Assembly (NCBI GenBank): GCA_031180725.1
Contig: JAPSLO010000001.1
Location: 62,001 to 126,000 of the forward strand
Reading direction: 5' to 3'
Source: Roseomonas sp.
Lineage (GTDB): Bacteria; Pseudomonadota; Alphaproteobacteria; Acetobacterales; Acetobacteraceae
DNA length: 64,000 bases
This document shows positions 8,904 through 18,292 of this stretch, in pieces. Numbering within the stretch: position 1 is the first letter of the stretch; every line of letters starts with the position of its first letter. The notes beneath the pieces were generated by a model. The model did no database searches, was not told the origin of the DNA, and saw nothing but the letters and a program-made list of their open reading frames with translations. The position numbers and the translations under genes were made by a program.

Positions 8904-8924
8904 GAATTTAAAGTCTTCAAATTC
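8904..8924. promoter_or_regulatory. 21-bp palindrome, candidate GntR operator
   Basis: Half-sites GAATTTAAAG and CTTCAAATTC flank a single T and match at nine of ten pairs. This A+T-rich palindrome stands out in a very G+C-rich background, between divergent glcB and the GntR-family gene. It lies inside the longest possible reading frame of the regulator, which is one reason the downstream GTG start is preferred. Confidence 0.6.
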
Positions 8925-8942
8925 CCGGGAACGACTCCGACA

Positions 8943-9668
8943 GTGATTGCCCCCTCCTCTGTGATCGAGACGCCGCTGTCCGGCGAGCTTTCCAGCCGGC
9001 GCCTGGCGCCGGTGCAGCCACGGACGATGGTGGAACAGGCCGCCGAAGCGGTCGTCGCGGCCGCCGCGCGCGGTGCCTTCCTGCCGGGCGACCGGCTGGT
9101 GGAGGCTGAGATCGCCCGGGACCTGGGCATCAGCCGCGTGCCGGTGCGCGAAGCCCTGCGCCTGCTGGAAAGCCAGGGGATCGTGGTCAGCACACCCTAC
9201 AAGGGCATGCGGCTGATGCAGGTGACGAACCGGGGCGTGGCGGAACTGACCCGCGTGCGGGCCGCGCTGGAAGCCCTGGCGGTGCGGGAGATCGTGGCGC
9301 TGGGCGGTGGCGAGGCGCGGCTGGCCGGCGCGCGGCGCGCGGCACTGGCCTTCGAGGCCGCCGGGAGTGACCGCGCGGCAGCCGTGGCCGCGGATGTCGC
9401 CTTCCATGGGGAGATCTGCCGCGCGTCCGGCAATGCGGTGCTGCATGCGCTGTGGAATGGCCTGGCGCGGCAGCTGGCCGTGATCTGGGGCCTGGGCCAG
9501 GGCGCACGGCCGCGCCAGGTCGTGGTCGCACAACATCAGCAGATCCTGGACCGTTTGGTCGAAGCGGACGGCACCGGAGCCCAGGCCGCGCTGGACGAGC
9601 ACCTTTCCTGGCACGAAGCTTTCGACTTCGAAGGCGCCATCGCCGACCGCCGCTCGGCGCGCAAGTAG
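8943..9668 (+). CDS. GntR-family transcriptional regulator, FCD subfamily
   Basis: The protein has an N-terminal winged helix-turn-helix ([20 protein letters not shown], then [12 protein letters not shown]) and a helical FCD effector domain with [11 protein letters not shown] and the C-terminal [20 protein letters not shown] region, the metal/ligand-binding core of FadR-type regulators. The reading frame is open from a TTG at 8889, but the GTG at 8943 gives 241 residues, nearer the family norm, and leaves the palindrome at 8904-8924 outside the gene. Divergent pairing with glcB suggests it controls glyoxylate or glycolate use in the manner of GlcC; the ligand is not known. Confidence 0.85.
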   Translation: MIAPSSVIETPLSGELSSRRLAPVQPRTMVEQAAEAVVAAAARGAFLPGDRLVEAEIARDLGISRVPVREALRLLESQGIVVSTPYKGMRLMQVTNRGVAELTRVRAALEALAVREIVALGGGEARLAGARRAALAFEAAGSDRAAAVAADVAFHGEICRASGNAVLHALWNGLARQLAVIWGLGQGARPRQVVVAQHQQILDRLVEADGTGAQAALDEHLSWHEAFDFEGAIADRRSARK

Positions 9669-9801
9669 CGCGCCCAGGGCCGGCCCCGCAGGTGGGCCGC
9701 CGCGCCGAACGTCGCGCAGGCCGTCTGCAGGCACGGAAGCACCCAGGCTTGCCCCGCGCGCCGGTCGCGCCAATCCTGCGCTCCCTGGACGGGAGCTTCC
9801 G

Positions 9802-11385
9802 ATGCCGCTGATCTACGACCCACCCCCGCACACCACCCAGCACTGGCAGGTTACCAAGCCGGCGGCACGGGGCAGGCGGGGGATGGTGGCCAGCCAGTCC
9901 CGCGCGGCGGCGGAAGCCGGCATCGCCATCCTGGAAGCCGGCGGCAATGCCGCTGACGCGGCGGTGGGCGTCGCCTTCGCGCTGGCTTCGCTGGAGCCGT
10001 GGAATTCCGGCCTCGGCGGCATCGGCTTCGCCCAGCTCGCGGCGCCGGGGATGGGCCCGGTGACGGTGGATTTCGGCCCCGTCTCTCCGGCTGCGCTGGA
10101 TCCCGCGGCCTTCCCGCTGACCGGGCGGATGAAGCAGGACCTGTTTGCCTGGCCGGAAGTGCAGGGCGACCGCAACATCCACGGGCCGCTGAGCTTCGTC
10201 GTCCCCTCGGCCGTCGCCGGCTATGCGGAACTGCACGCAAAATACGGGCGGCTGCCGGTGGCCGATGTGCTGGCGCCGGCGGTGGCGCTGGCAAAGCGTG
10301 GCCTGGCGCAGGACTGGTTCACCACGCTGAAGGTTGCCAATGCGGCCTCCACCCTGAGGCTCTATCCGGAATCGGCACGCATCTACCTGCCGGGCGGCTT
10401 GCCGCCCGTCGCGCCCTATCAGGGCACGCCCGGCTTCTTCCGCCAGGGCAGGCTGCCGGAAACGCTGGAGCGCCTGGCGCGCGCGGGGCTGCGCGATTTC
10501 TACGAAGGCGAGATCGCGGCCGGCATCGCGGCGGATGTGAAGGAGATGGGCGGGGTTTTGTCCGAAACCGACCTCGCTGGCTGCCGCGCGCGCATCCTGC
10601 CGGCGGTCTCCGTGCCCTGGCGCGCGCGCACCCTGCACCTGTCCAACGGCCTGACCGCCGCGCCCACCTTCCGCCGCGTGATGGCACTGATGGAGGCGGC
10701 GGACTGGTCGGGCGGGACGCCCGGCACCGCCTGGCACCTGGCCTTCGCCAAGGCGATGCAGGCCGCCTATGCCGAGCGCCTGGCGGGCCTCGGCGATGCG
10801 GAGCCGAAGGGGGCCGATTCCTGCACCACCCATCTGACCGTCTGCGATCAGGACGGGATGATGGTGGCGATGACAACCACGCTGCTCTCCTCCATGGGCA
10901 GCCGCGTGGTGCTGCCGCGCTCCGGCGTGCTGATGAACAACGGCGTCATGTGGTTCGACCCGCAGCCGGGCACGCCGAACGCCATCGGGCCGAACAAGCG
11001 GCCGCTGACCAACATGTCGCCGGTGATCGCCACCGATGCGGCGGGCGTGCCGCAGATCGCGCTCGGCGCCTCCGGCGGTCGGCGCATCCTGGCGGCGGTG
11101 TTCCAGATGCTGTCGCTGGTGGCCGGCTTCGGGATGGAGCCGGAGGAGGCGAGCCATTTCCCGCGCCTCGATGTTTCCGGCCCCACCGGTGCCACCGCCG
11201 ACCGCCGCCTGCCGGAGGCGACGCTGGCTGCCCTGGCCGACGGCGCGGGCCCGCTGGAGGTGGTGGAGCACGCCGTGCTGCCGGTGAACTTCGCCTGCCC
11301 GAACCTGATCGCCATCGGGCCGGACGGCCTGCGCACCGGCGTTTCCGACACCATGTCGCCCTGGTCGGCCGCGCTGGCGCAATGA
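9802..11385 (+). CDS. Gamma-glutamyltransferase family protein
   Basis: The 527-residue protein belongs to the Ntn-hydrolase gamma-glutamyltransferase family, self-cleaving enzymes that hydrolyse or transfer gamma-glutamyl or related amide groups. The N-terminal [26 protein letters not shown] block fits the large subunit. The predicted nucleophile is Thr342 in [12 protein letters not shown], so cleavage after Cys341 would give a small subunit of about 186 residues, followed by the LLSSMGSRV motif. No Sec-type signal peptide is seen (it opens [20 protein letters not shown]), unlike classical periplasmic GGT, so a cytoplasmic role in a catabolic pathway is likely. The substrate is unknown. Its stop overlaps the start of the GPP34 gene (ATGA). 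Confidence 0.88.
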   Translation: MPLIYDPPPHTTQHWQVTKPAARGRRGMVASQSRAAAEAGIAILEAGGNAADAAVGVAFALASLEPWNSGLGGIGFAQLAAPGMGPVTVDFGPVSPAALDPAAFPLTGRMKQDLFAWPEVQGDRNIHGPLSFVVPSAVAGYAELHAKYGRLPVADVLAPAVALAKRGLAQDWFTTLKVANAASTLRLYPESARIYLPGGLPPVAPYQGTPGFFRQGRLPETLERLARAGLRDFYEGEIAAGIAADVKEMGGVLSETDLAGCRARILPAVSVPWRARTLHLSNGLTAAPTFRRVMALMEAADWSGGTPGTAWHLAFAKAMQAAYAERLAGLGDAEPKGADSCTTHLTVCDQDGMMVAMTTTLLSSMGSRVVLPRSGVLMNNGVMWFDPQPGTPNAIGPNKRPLTNMSPVIATDAAGVPQIALGASGGRRILAAVFQMLSLVAGFGMEPEEASHFPRLDVSGPTGATADRRLPEATLAALADGAGPLEVVEHAVLPVNFACPNLIAIGPDGLRTGVSDTMSPWSAALAQ

Positions 11386-12029
11386 GCGGGCTTTCCCTGG
11401 CCGAGGAGGTCGTCCTCCTCTCGCTGGATGACGAAACCGGGCGGCCGGTGGGGCGCAGCGGCATGGCGCCGGACCTGGCGCTCGCCGGCGCGCTGCTGAT
11501 GGAGCTGGCGCTGGCCGGGCGGGTGGACAGCGACCGGGAGAGGATCTGGGTGGCGGATTCCACCCCGACCGGCGATACCTTGGCCGATGCCGCCCTGACG
11601 CAGCTGCAGGCGCCGGACGTGCCGGGCGATGCCCGCGGCGCCATCCTCCTGCTGGCGCGCGAATCCCCCGCGGCACGAGAGGCGATCCTGGCGCGGTTGG
11701 TCGAGGCCGGCATCCTGAGGCGGCTGAATGACCGGGTGCTGTGGGTCTTCTCCGATCGCCGCTACCCCAAGGCCGAGGACGGCCAGGCAGAGGCCGAGGG
11801 CGCCCGCGCCCGGCTGCGCCGGATGCTGCTGGCCGAGGAGATCCCGGCACCCCGCGACGCGCTGCTGCTCGGCTTGGCGCGCGCTGCCGGCCTGCTGCCG
11901 CTGATCTTCACCGAGGCGGAGCTGGAGCAGGTGCAGGGCTGGCTGGCGCTGGTGACGCGGATCGAGAGCCTGAACCGCTCCCTCGGCACCGCGGTGGCGG
12001 AGCTGCGCGCGGGACGGCTGGCGGGCTGA
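11382..12029 (+). CDS. GPP34/GOLPH3-family protein, copy 1
   Basis: The 215-residue product resembles the GPP34 (Golgi phosphoprotein 3) family: an opening LAEEVVLLSLDDETGRPVG, the helical block LALAGALLMELALAGRVD, then repeated helical stretches and LGLARAAGLLPLIFTEAELE. Eukaryotic GOLPH3 binds phosphatidylinositol-4-phosphate; the bacterial relatives have no settled role but are soluble, membrane-peripheral proteins. The ATG overlaps the stop of the gamma-glutamyltransferase gene by four bases, so translation is probably coupled. A paralogue with the same start, length and core motifs lies at 19330-19968. The positively charged lipid-binding residues of GOLPH3 cannot be placed confidently. 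Confidence 0.8.
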   Translation: MSGLSLAEEVVLLSLDDETGRPVGRSGMAPDLALAGALLMELALAGRVDSDRERIWVADSTPTGDTLADAALTQLQAPDVPGDARGAILLLARESPAAREAILARLVEAGILRRLNDRVLWVFSDRRYPKAEDGQAEAEGARARLRRMLLAEEIPAPRDALLLGLARAAGLLPLIFTEAELEQVQGWLALVTRIESLNRSLGTAVAELRAGRLAG

Positions 12030-12074
12030 AGGGCGCCTTGCCTCGCCGGAGGACGGCGGGGCTTGGCGCGCCGC

Positions 12075-13046
12075 TCAGCCGTCATGCACCGTCGCCTCGA
12101 TGCCTATTGCCTCCAGCCGTTGGGCGCAGAGCCGTGCGGCGGCGCGCGCCTCCGCCACGAGGGCTTCCAGCTCCGGCGTCAGTGCATGGGGCAGGGCGCG
12201 CATCACGCCAAGCACGAGTTGCGCACGCGGCAGGATCGGCCGGGCTACCAGACCGGAATCCTCGCCGCTCAGCAGCATCAGCGGATTGGCCAGGGCGATC
12301 CCGATGCCGCCGCGGGCCAGGCTCATCGCGGCATAGACGTTGTTCACCTCCATCACCGCCGCATGGCCGCCGCCCACCTGCAGCGCCTCCGCGATGGCGG
12401 AGGGCACCGGCAGGTAGTCGCGCCTGGCCAGGATCACCGTCTGCCCCGCCAGCTCGGCCAGCGTCAGTTCGCCGCGCCCGGCGAGCGCATGGTCGGGCCG
12501 CATGAGGCAGGCGAGCGGCGTGCCCAGCAGCCGGTCGGGCGCGCCTTCCGCCGGGGTGGGACCCTCCTCATGCGGCGGCAGATAGGCGAAGGCGACATCC
12601 ACCGCTTCCTGGCGCAGCAGGTCCAGCACGCGGCCGAGCGGCTCCACATCGATCTTCAGCTCCACCCCGGGCCATGCGCGCCGAAAACCCACGATGGTGC
12701 CGGCCAGCAGCGTGGAGCCGAAGGAGGGCGTGCAGGCCACCCGCAGGCCGGAGGTAGAGCTGCCGCGCAGCGCAACGATTTCCCGCTGCACGAGTTGGGC
12801 CTGGCCGATCAGCCTTTCGGCATGCGGCAGCAGGCGTTCGGCCTGCGGCGTCGGCACCAGGCGCTGGCGCGTGCGCACGAAGAGCGGCACGCCCACCTGC
12901 GCTTCCAGCTCCTTCAGGCCCAGGCTAGCTGCCGGCTGGCTGATGCCGATGTGCCGCGCCGTGTCGGAGAGGCTGCGCGTCTGCATCAGCGTCACGAAGA
13001 GATCGAGCGCGCGGAGGGATGGCGTGCGGATCATGTCCCGTCCCAT
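12075..13046 (-). CDS. LysR-family transcriptional regulator
   Basis: This 323-residue protein has a LysR helix-turn-helix at the N-terminus (LFVTLMQTRSLSDTARHIGI followed by SQPAASLGLKELEAQ, about residues 16-52) and a periplasmic-binding-like effector domain with VACTPSFGSTLLAGTIVGFR and FAYLPPHEEG. A second ATG four codons in (13034) is also possible. It is divergent from hyuA across 163 bp that contain a T-N11-A style inverted repeat, so it probably regulates the hydantoinase/oxoprolinase and Bug genes; this is inference from layout. Confidence 0.9.
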   Translation of the reverse strand: MGRDMIRTPSLRALDLFVTLMQTRSLSDTARHIGISQPAASLGLKELEAQVGVPLFVRTRQRLVPTPQAERLLPHAERLIGQAQLVQREIVALRGSSTSGLRVACTPSFGSTLLAGTIVGFRRAWPGVELKIDVEPLGRVLDLLRQEAVDVAFAYLPPHEEGPTPAEGAPDRLLGTPLACLMRPDHALAGRGELTLAELAGQTVILARRDYLPVPSAIAEALQVGGGHAAVMEVNNVYAAMSLARGGIGIALANPLMLLSGEDSGLVARPILPRAQLVLGVMRALPHALTPELEALVAEARAAARLCAQRLEAIGIEATVHDG

Positions 13047-13088
13047 GGATGCGGCCCGTGCCGGCAGCCGCGCGGCTTATGACCCCAT

Positions 13089-13109
13089 TTGAACTTCTGA
13101 TTATTTCAA
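13089..13109. promoter_or_regulatory. LysR-type box between lysR and hyuA
   Basis: An inverted repeat TTGAA-N11-TTCAA fits the T-N11-A rule of LysR-type regulators. It sits in an A+T-rich patch of the divergent gap, 43 bp from the regulator start and about 100 bp from the hyuA start. Confidence 0.6.
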
Positions 13110-13209
13110 GGGCGAGGCGCAATCTAGGCTTTCTCCCGTCGCAATCGCCGCGCCTCGGGCAAGAAGGCGTGGGCCGGCCCGCCAGGGCCATCCTCGGGAG
13201 GATGACGGG

Positions 13210-15312
13210 TTGCCTTCGGAACTCAAACAATCCTACCGCCTGGGCGTGGATATCGGGGGCACCTTCACCGATATCGTGCTGCTGAGCGAGAGCGGCGAGA
13301 TTCACACGAAAAAGCTGCTCTCCTCGCCCCCCGACTACAGCGAGGCGATCGAGGTGGGCGTCCGCGACCTGCTGCGGGAAGTTCGCGTGGACTGCACGCA
13401 GATCCGCGAATTCATCCACGGCACCACCATCGTCACCAATACCATCATCGAGCGCAAGGGCAGCCCGATCGCGCTGGTCACCACGCGCGGCTTCCGCGAC
13501 ATACTGGAACTCGGCCGGTTTCGCGCGCCCTCGCTGTATGACTCAAGCTTCCGCAAGCTGGAACCGCTGGCCGAGCGCCGGCTGCGCTTCGAGGTGACGG
13601 AGCGCGTGGCCGCCGACGGCAGCGTGCTGCGCCCGCTGGTCGAGGAGGAGCTGGAGGGCATCGCCGGGGCCATTGCGCGCGAAGGCATCGGCTCCATCGC
13701 CATCTGCTTCATCAATGCCTATGCCAATGGTGCCAATGAGGCCGCGGCGGCGCGGCGGCTGCGCGAACTGCTCCCGGGCGTCTCCATCTCCACGTCCAGC
13801 CAGTTGCTGCCGAAGATCCAGGAATATGAGCGCACCTCCACCACGGCGGTGAATGCCTATGTGCGTCCGGTGGCGGAACGCTATCTGGACTCGCTGCAGA
13901 AGCGCCTGGCCGGTCTCGGCATTACCTGCGACCTGATGATCATGCAGTCCGCCGGCGGCTGCGTGCCGGGCAAGGTGGCGGCGGAGAACCCGATCTACAT
14001 CGTGGAATCCGGCCCGGCCGCGGGCGTGGTGGGCGCGCAGCGCCTCAGCGGGCGGCTGGGCGTGGGGGACATCATGGTCGTGGATGTCGGCGGCACCACG
14101 GCCAAGGCCTCACTGATCGAGGACGGCGCCTTCACCGTGGCCACGGAATCCGAGGTGGGCGGCTCTGCCGCCATGGGTCATCGGCTGATCCAGGGCGCGG
14201 GTTATGCCGTGCAGGCGCCGACCATCGACATTGCGGAAGTCGGCGCCGGTGGCGGCTCCATTGCGGTGGTGGATGATGCGGGCGGGCTGCGCGTCGGCCC
14301 GCGCAGCGCGGGCGCCGTGCCCGGCCCGGTCTGCTACGACCGCGGCGGGGAACAGCCGACGGTGACGGATGCAAATCTCTTCCTCGGTTATATCAGCCCC
14401 ACCAAGCTGGTCGGCGGCGAGCTGAAGCTGAACAAGGCGAAGGCTGAGAAGGTCGTCAGTGATCTGGCGGCGCGGCTGGGCATCAGCCCGGTGGATGCGG
14501 CCTATGGCATCCACCTGATCGCCAACAGCAACATGATGCGGGCGCTGAATGGCGTCTCCTCGGAACGCGGGCGCGATCCTTCCGGCTACACGCTCTTCGC
14601 CATCGGCGGCAACGGCTCGGTGCACGGCACCAAGCTTGCGGACGACCTGCGCATGAACACCGTCATCGTGCCACCGGCCTCCGGCGTGTTCAGCGCGCTG
14701 GGGCTGCTCTTCGCCGATGTCGAGCACCAGGTGATCCGCACCTATTACCGCCGCGTGACCGAGATCGACCCGGCCGAGCTCAGCCTGATGCTGGAGGAAA
14801 TGGTGGCGGAAGCGCGGCGCCTGCTGGCCGATGGCGGCTTCCCGGAAGGGCGCCAGGACATCAAGTTGGTGGCGGAAGTCCGCTATTTCGGCCAGCAGAC
14901 CACCCTGCCGATCGCGCTGCCCGGCACGCGCATCACGCAGGAGGAGCTGGAGAAGTGCAGCACCGACTTCGCCGAGGCGCACCGGCTGAACTACGGCTAC
15001 GACTCCCCGCATGAGAAAGTGCAGATCGTCTCGCTGAAGGTGTTGGGACGGGGGCTGGCGGACACGCCGCGCGTGCCCGAGCGCCTTGTCAGCCAGCGCA
15101 GCAGCGACGCCGCGGTGGAACGCCGGCCGGTCTATTTCGGCCCGGAGCATGGCTGGATGGATACGCCCGTCCTGCCGCGCGCCGCGCTGACGGCGGAGCC
15201 GCGGCCCGGCCCGATGATCATCGAGGAATATGAGAGCACGTCGGTGGTGCGCCCCGGCTGGAGCGCGGCAGTGGACGCCTTCAGCAACATCGTGATGCGG
15301 AGGATCGTCTGA
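13210..15312 (+). CDS. hyuA: Hydantoinase/oxoprolinase subunit A
   Basis: This is the ATP-binding subunit of the HyuA/HyuB (N-methylhydantoinase, 5-oxoprolinase, acetone carboxylase) family, which hydrolyses cyclic amides or carboxylates ketones at the cost of ATP. The 700-residue chain opens with LGVDIGGTFTDIVLL (phosphate-binding loop), has IHGTTIVTNTIIERKGSPIA near residue 77 and the second sugar-kinase-like motif MVVDVGGTTAKASLI near 288. A TTG start at 13210 is supported by GGGAGG nine bases upstream. It overlaps hyuB by one base. Whether the substrate is a hydantoin, 5-oxoproline or something else cannot be read from sequence. Confidence 0.93.
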   Translation: MPSELKQSYRLGVDIGGTFTDIVLLSESGEIHTKKLLSSPPDYSEAIEVGVRDLLREVRVDCTQIREFIHGTTIVTNTIIERKGSPIALVTTRGFRDILELGRFRAPSLYDSSFRKLEPLAERRLRFEVTERVAADGSVLRPLVEEELEGIAGAIAREGIGSIAICFINAYANGANEAAAARRLRELLPGVSISTSSQLLPKIQEYERTSTTAVNAYVRPVAERYLDSLQKRLAGLGITCDLMIMQSAGGCVPGKVAAENPIYIVESGPAAGVVGAQRLSGRLGVGDIMVVDVGGTTAKASLIEDGAFTVATESEVGGSAAMGHRLIQGAGYAVQAPTIDIAEVGAGGGSIAVVDDAGGLRVGPRSAGAVPGPVCYDRGGEQPTVTDANLFLGYISPTKLVGGELKLNKAKAEKVVSDLAARLGISPVDAAYGIHLIANSNMMRALNGVSSERGRDPSGYTLFAIGGNGSVHGTKLADDLRMNTVIVPPASGVFSALGLLFADVEHQVIRTYYRRVTEIDPAELSLMLEEMVAEARRLLADGGFPEGRQDIKLVAEVRYFGQQTTLPIALPGTRITQEELEKCSTDFAEAHRLNYGYDSPHEKVQIVSLKVLGRGLADTPRVPERLVSQRSSDAAVERRPVYFGPEHGWMDTPVLPRAALTAEPRPGPMIIEEYESTSVVRPGWSAAVDAFSNIVMRRIV

Positions 15313-17096
15313 TGCCGGCGGCTGCGACCATGAAGGCGGATCCGGTCAAGCGCGAGCTGATCAAGAACGCACTGGTCACCATCGCGGACAACATGATCGC
15401 GCTGGTGATCCGCACCTCGCGTTCCATCGTAGTGAAGAATAACCTGGACTTCTCCGCCTCCATCCTGAATGCGAAGGGCGAGATGGTGGCGCAAGGCCTG
15501 TCGCTGCCGGGCCATCTGGGCGCGACGGAGCCCGCGCTGCGCGGCTGCCTGGAGCATTTCGGCGAGGATATCCGCCCCGGCGACATCCTCTGCAACAACG
15601 ACCCCTATTCCGGGGCGAGTCACCTGAATGACGTCTTCATGTTCCGCCCGGTCTTCGTGGAGGAGAAGCTGATCGGCTTCCTGTCGATCATTATCCACCA
15701 CACGGATATGGGCGGGCGCGTACCGGGCGGCAACGCGCCGGACAGCACCGAGATCTACCAGGAAGGGCTGCGCATCCCGCCCCTGAAGATCATGGAGGCG
15801 AACAAGCCGAACGAGACGCTGCTGCGCATCATCCGCACCAATGTCCGCGTCTCCGACATGGTGGTGGGGGACATGCTCTCCCAGATGTCCAGCCTGGTGA
15901 CGGCGGAGACGGAGCTGCGCCGCGTGATCGACGACTACGGCATGGAGACGGTGAAGTTCTACATGTCGGAGCTGATCGACCATGCCGAGCGCCTGACGCG
16001 CCAGGGCATCGCCGCGCTGCCCGACGGCACGGGCGAGTTCACCGACTGGATCGACGAGGACGGCGTCGGCGGCCCGCCGGTGCGCATCCAGGTGCGGCTG
16101 ACAGTGAAGGGTGATTCAGCCGAGATCGACTTCACCGGCACCTCGCCGCAGACCAGCGGTGCCATCAACCCGAACCGCTACTTCGCGGTGGGGCTTTCGC
16201 TGGCGGTGCTGCGCACCGTGCTGGACCCCAGCATCCCCGCCAATGCCGGCTTCAACCGCTGCGTCAGGGTGATCACGCCCGAAGGCTGCTTCGTCAATCC
16301 GCGCTTCCCGGCGCCGGTGGGCGCGCGCGGCCTGGCGGGCTTCCGCGTGCGGCATGCGGTTTCCGGTGCCTTGGCCATGCTGCTGCCGGGCCGTGTCGGC
16401 GCCTGTGTGGGCGGCAGCGAATTCGCGCTGGTGCTGGCCGGCTACCCCGCGGGCCGCAAGCCCTTCCTGACGCTGGAATTCCACAACGTCACGGGCATTG
16501 GCGGCGGACCCGACCGCGACGGCCAGGATGGCGGGCCCTATGGCCTGGCGAATATCGCCAACGTGCCAGTGGAGGTGATCGAGGCCGAAGGCCCGGTGCG
16601 GGTGGAATGCTACGCCTTCCTGCCCGATACCGGCGGCGCCGGCCGCTATCGCGGCGCGCTGGGACTGGTGCGCGAATACCGGCTGCTGGAGGAGGAGGCG
16701 CTGATCCAGTTGCGCTCCGACCGCCAGGTGAACCCGCCCTATGGCCTATTTGGCGGCCATCCCGGCTCGCCCGGCAAGATCATCATGAACCCTGGCACGC
16801 CGGAGGAACGCGTCGCGCCGGCCAAGTTCATCGGCAAGATGAAGCACGACGAGGTGCTGCGCGCCGAGATGCCGGGTGCGGGCGGCTACGGCAACCCGCT
16901 GGACCGCGACCCGCGGGCGGTAGCCGAGGATGTGCGGCAGGAAAAGATCTCGCCCGCCAAGGCGCGGGACATCTACGGCGTCGTGCTGCGCGAGCCGGAG
17001 CAGGCGCTGGACATCGAAGCAACCCGCGCACTGCGCGCCGAAATGCAACGGCGCGCGGAAAGCGCGGCGCCAACGGGGAAGGCCGGTCAGCCATAG
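15312..17096 (+). CDS. hyuB: Hydantoinase/oxoprolinase subunit B
   Basis: The 594-residue partner of HyuA. Family segments include VRTSRSIVVKNNLDFS-like VIRTSRSIVVKNNLDFSASI near residue 31, GDILCNNDPYSGASHLNDVF near 93, IIIHHTDMGGRVPG near 118 and DFTGTSPQTSGAINPNRYF near 275, the last typical of the metal- and substrate-binding centre. The start codon shares one base with the hyuA stop (TGATG), so the subunits should be made in step. The next gene, 49 bp on, encodes a Bug receptor that may import the substrate. Confidence 0.93.
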   Translation: MPAAATMKADPVKRELIKNALVTIADNMIALVIRTSRSIVVKNNLDFSASILNAKGEMVAQGLSLPGHLGATEPALRGCLEHFGEDIRPGDILCNNDPYSGASHLNDVFMFRPVFVEEKLIGFLSIIIHHTDMGGRVPGGNAPDSTEIYQEGLRIPPLKIMEANKPNETLLRIIRTNVRVSDMVVGDMLSQMSSLVTAETELRRVIDDYGMETVKFYMSELIDHAERLTRQGIAALPDGTGEFTDWIDEDGVGGPPVRIQVRLTVKGDSAEIDFTGTSPQTSGAINPNRYFAVGLSLAVLRTVLDPSIPANAGFNRCVRVITPEGCFVNPRFPAPVGARGLAGFRVRHAVSGALAMLLPGRVGACVGGSEFALVLAGYPAGRKPFLTLEFHNVTGIGGGPDRDGQDGGPYGLANIANVPVEVIEAEGPVRVECYAFLPDTGGAGRYRGALGLVREYRLLEEEALIQLRSDRQVNPPYGLFGGHPGSPGKIIMNPGTPEERVAPAKFIGKMKHDEVLRAEMPGAGGYGNPLDRDPRAVAEDVRQEKISPAKARDIYGVVLREPEQALDIEATRALRAEMQRRAESAAPTGKAGQP

Positions 17097-17145
17097 CCGC
17101 ACCGCGACGACGATCCGGGCGGCCAGCGCGATGAGGAGATGAGAG

Positions 17146-18132
17146 ATGAGGCTTCGACGCCGCGGCCTGCTGGGCGCGTCATTGGTCGTCGGCTTGGCCG
17201 GAAGCCGTGGGGCGCTTGCCCAGGCCGCCTATCCGGACCGGCCGATCCGGATCATCGTGCCCTTCGCGGCCGGCGGGAATGTGGACCTGCAATGCCGCTT
17301 CCTGGCGGAGCGGATGTCGCAGATGCTCCGCACTTCCGTCGTGGTGGAGAACCGCACCGGCGCGGGCGGTGCGCTCGGGGCTGAAGTTGTCGCCCGCTCG
17401 GCGCCGGATGGCTACACGCTGCTTGGCGGATCAAACGGGCCGATGACGGTCTCGCCGGCGATCCGGCCGAGTCTCGGCTATGACCCGCTCAAGGATTTCG
17501 CGCCGATCGCGCTGACCTCGCGCGTGCCGATGGTGCTGGCGGCGTCGCGGCAGTTGCCGGTGACGACGCTGCGGAAATTCCTGGATTACGCGAAGGCCAA
17601 CCCGGGGCGGGTCACGGTGGCCAGCTCCGGCGCGGGGTCCAGCAGCCACTTGGTCATCATCGGCTTCGGCATGGCGACCGGCACGGACTACGTCCATGTG
17701 CCTTATCGCGGTGCCAGCGCGACCGTGCCGGACCTGATCGCCGGCCAGGTCAATGCGGTGATGACGGAGGTGCCGAACATCTCCGGCGCGCACCAGGCGG
17801 GCCAGGCCCGGATTCTGGGCGTGGCGGCGGCCAAACGCTCGCCCCTGGTGCCGGAGGTGCCGACCTTCGCGGAAGCCGGCGTGCCGGGCTTCAACGCCTT
17901 CAGCTTCTGCGGCCTGCTGGCCCCGGCGCGCACGCCGGCACCGATCCTCGCCACGCTGAACCGCGCCGTCGTGACCGCGCTGGGCGAGGCGGAGATGCGC
18001 AAGAAGTTCGAGGATATCGCGCTGGAGATCCCGGAACCCGCGGACATGGCGCCGCAGGCTTTCGGCGCGCTGCTGGAACGCGAGTTGGCGGACGCCCGCC
18101 GCATCGCCTCGGTGGCCCGGATCGAGCTGTGA
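17146..18132 (+). CDS. Bug-family tripartite tricarboxylate receptor protein
   Basis: A 328-residue periplasmic Bug-type binding protein with an N-terminal signal MRLRRRGLLGASLVVGLAGS and the hallmarks IRIIVPFAAGGNVDLQCRFL, VVENRTGAGGALGAEVV and VASSGAGSSSHLVIIGFGMA. It begins with ATG at 17146 behind a GAGGAGATGAGAG ribosome-binding region. It follows hyuB closely and is probably part of the hyuAB transcript, so it may bind the hydantoin-like substrate or a related acid. No TctAB membrane partner is nearby. Confidence 0.9.
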   Translation: MRLRRRGLLGASLVVGLAGSRGALAQAAYPDRPIRIIVPFAAGGNVDLQCRFLAERMSQMLRTSVVVENRTGAGGALGAEVVARSAPDGYTLLGGSNGPMTVSPAIRPSLGYDPLKDFAPIALTSRVPMVLAASRQLPVTTLRKFLDYAKANPGRVTVASSGAGSSSHLVIIGFGMATGTDYVHVPYRGASATVPDLIAGQVNAVMTEVPNISGAHQAGQARILGVAAAKRSPLVPEVPTFAEAGVPGFNAFSFCGLLAPARTPAPILATLNRAVVTALGEAEMRKKFEDIALEIPEPADMAPQAFGALLERELADARRIASVARIEL

Positions 18133-18292
18133 CGACGCCCGCCGCGGGGTGACCCCCGCGGGCCCGCCTCCTGAGTGCGGCACGGGCCTTGCACCTTCCC
18201 CGGTGCCGGGTGCGGGGCAGGCCTGTCGCGGGTGTCATGCCGCGGACATGTGCAGGACCCGCCCCGGAGTGACCACCGGGAGCGCAATCTTC

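Noticed and set aside
6525-9773. Single 1082-residue reading frame including malate synthase G
   Set aside because: Homology to malate synthase starts at 8678; the upstream extension is antisense to the GntR gene and its control region.
9999-12029. 676-residue frame across GGT and GPP34
   Set aside because: Only its last part, from 11382, is a real gene; the first part is a shifted frame over the gamma-glutamyltransferase gene.
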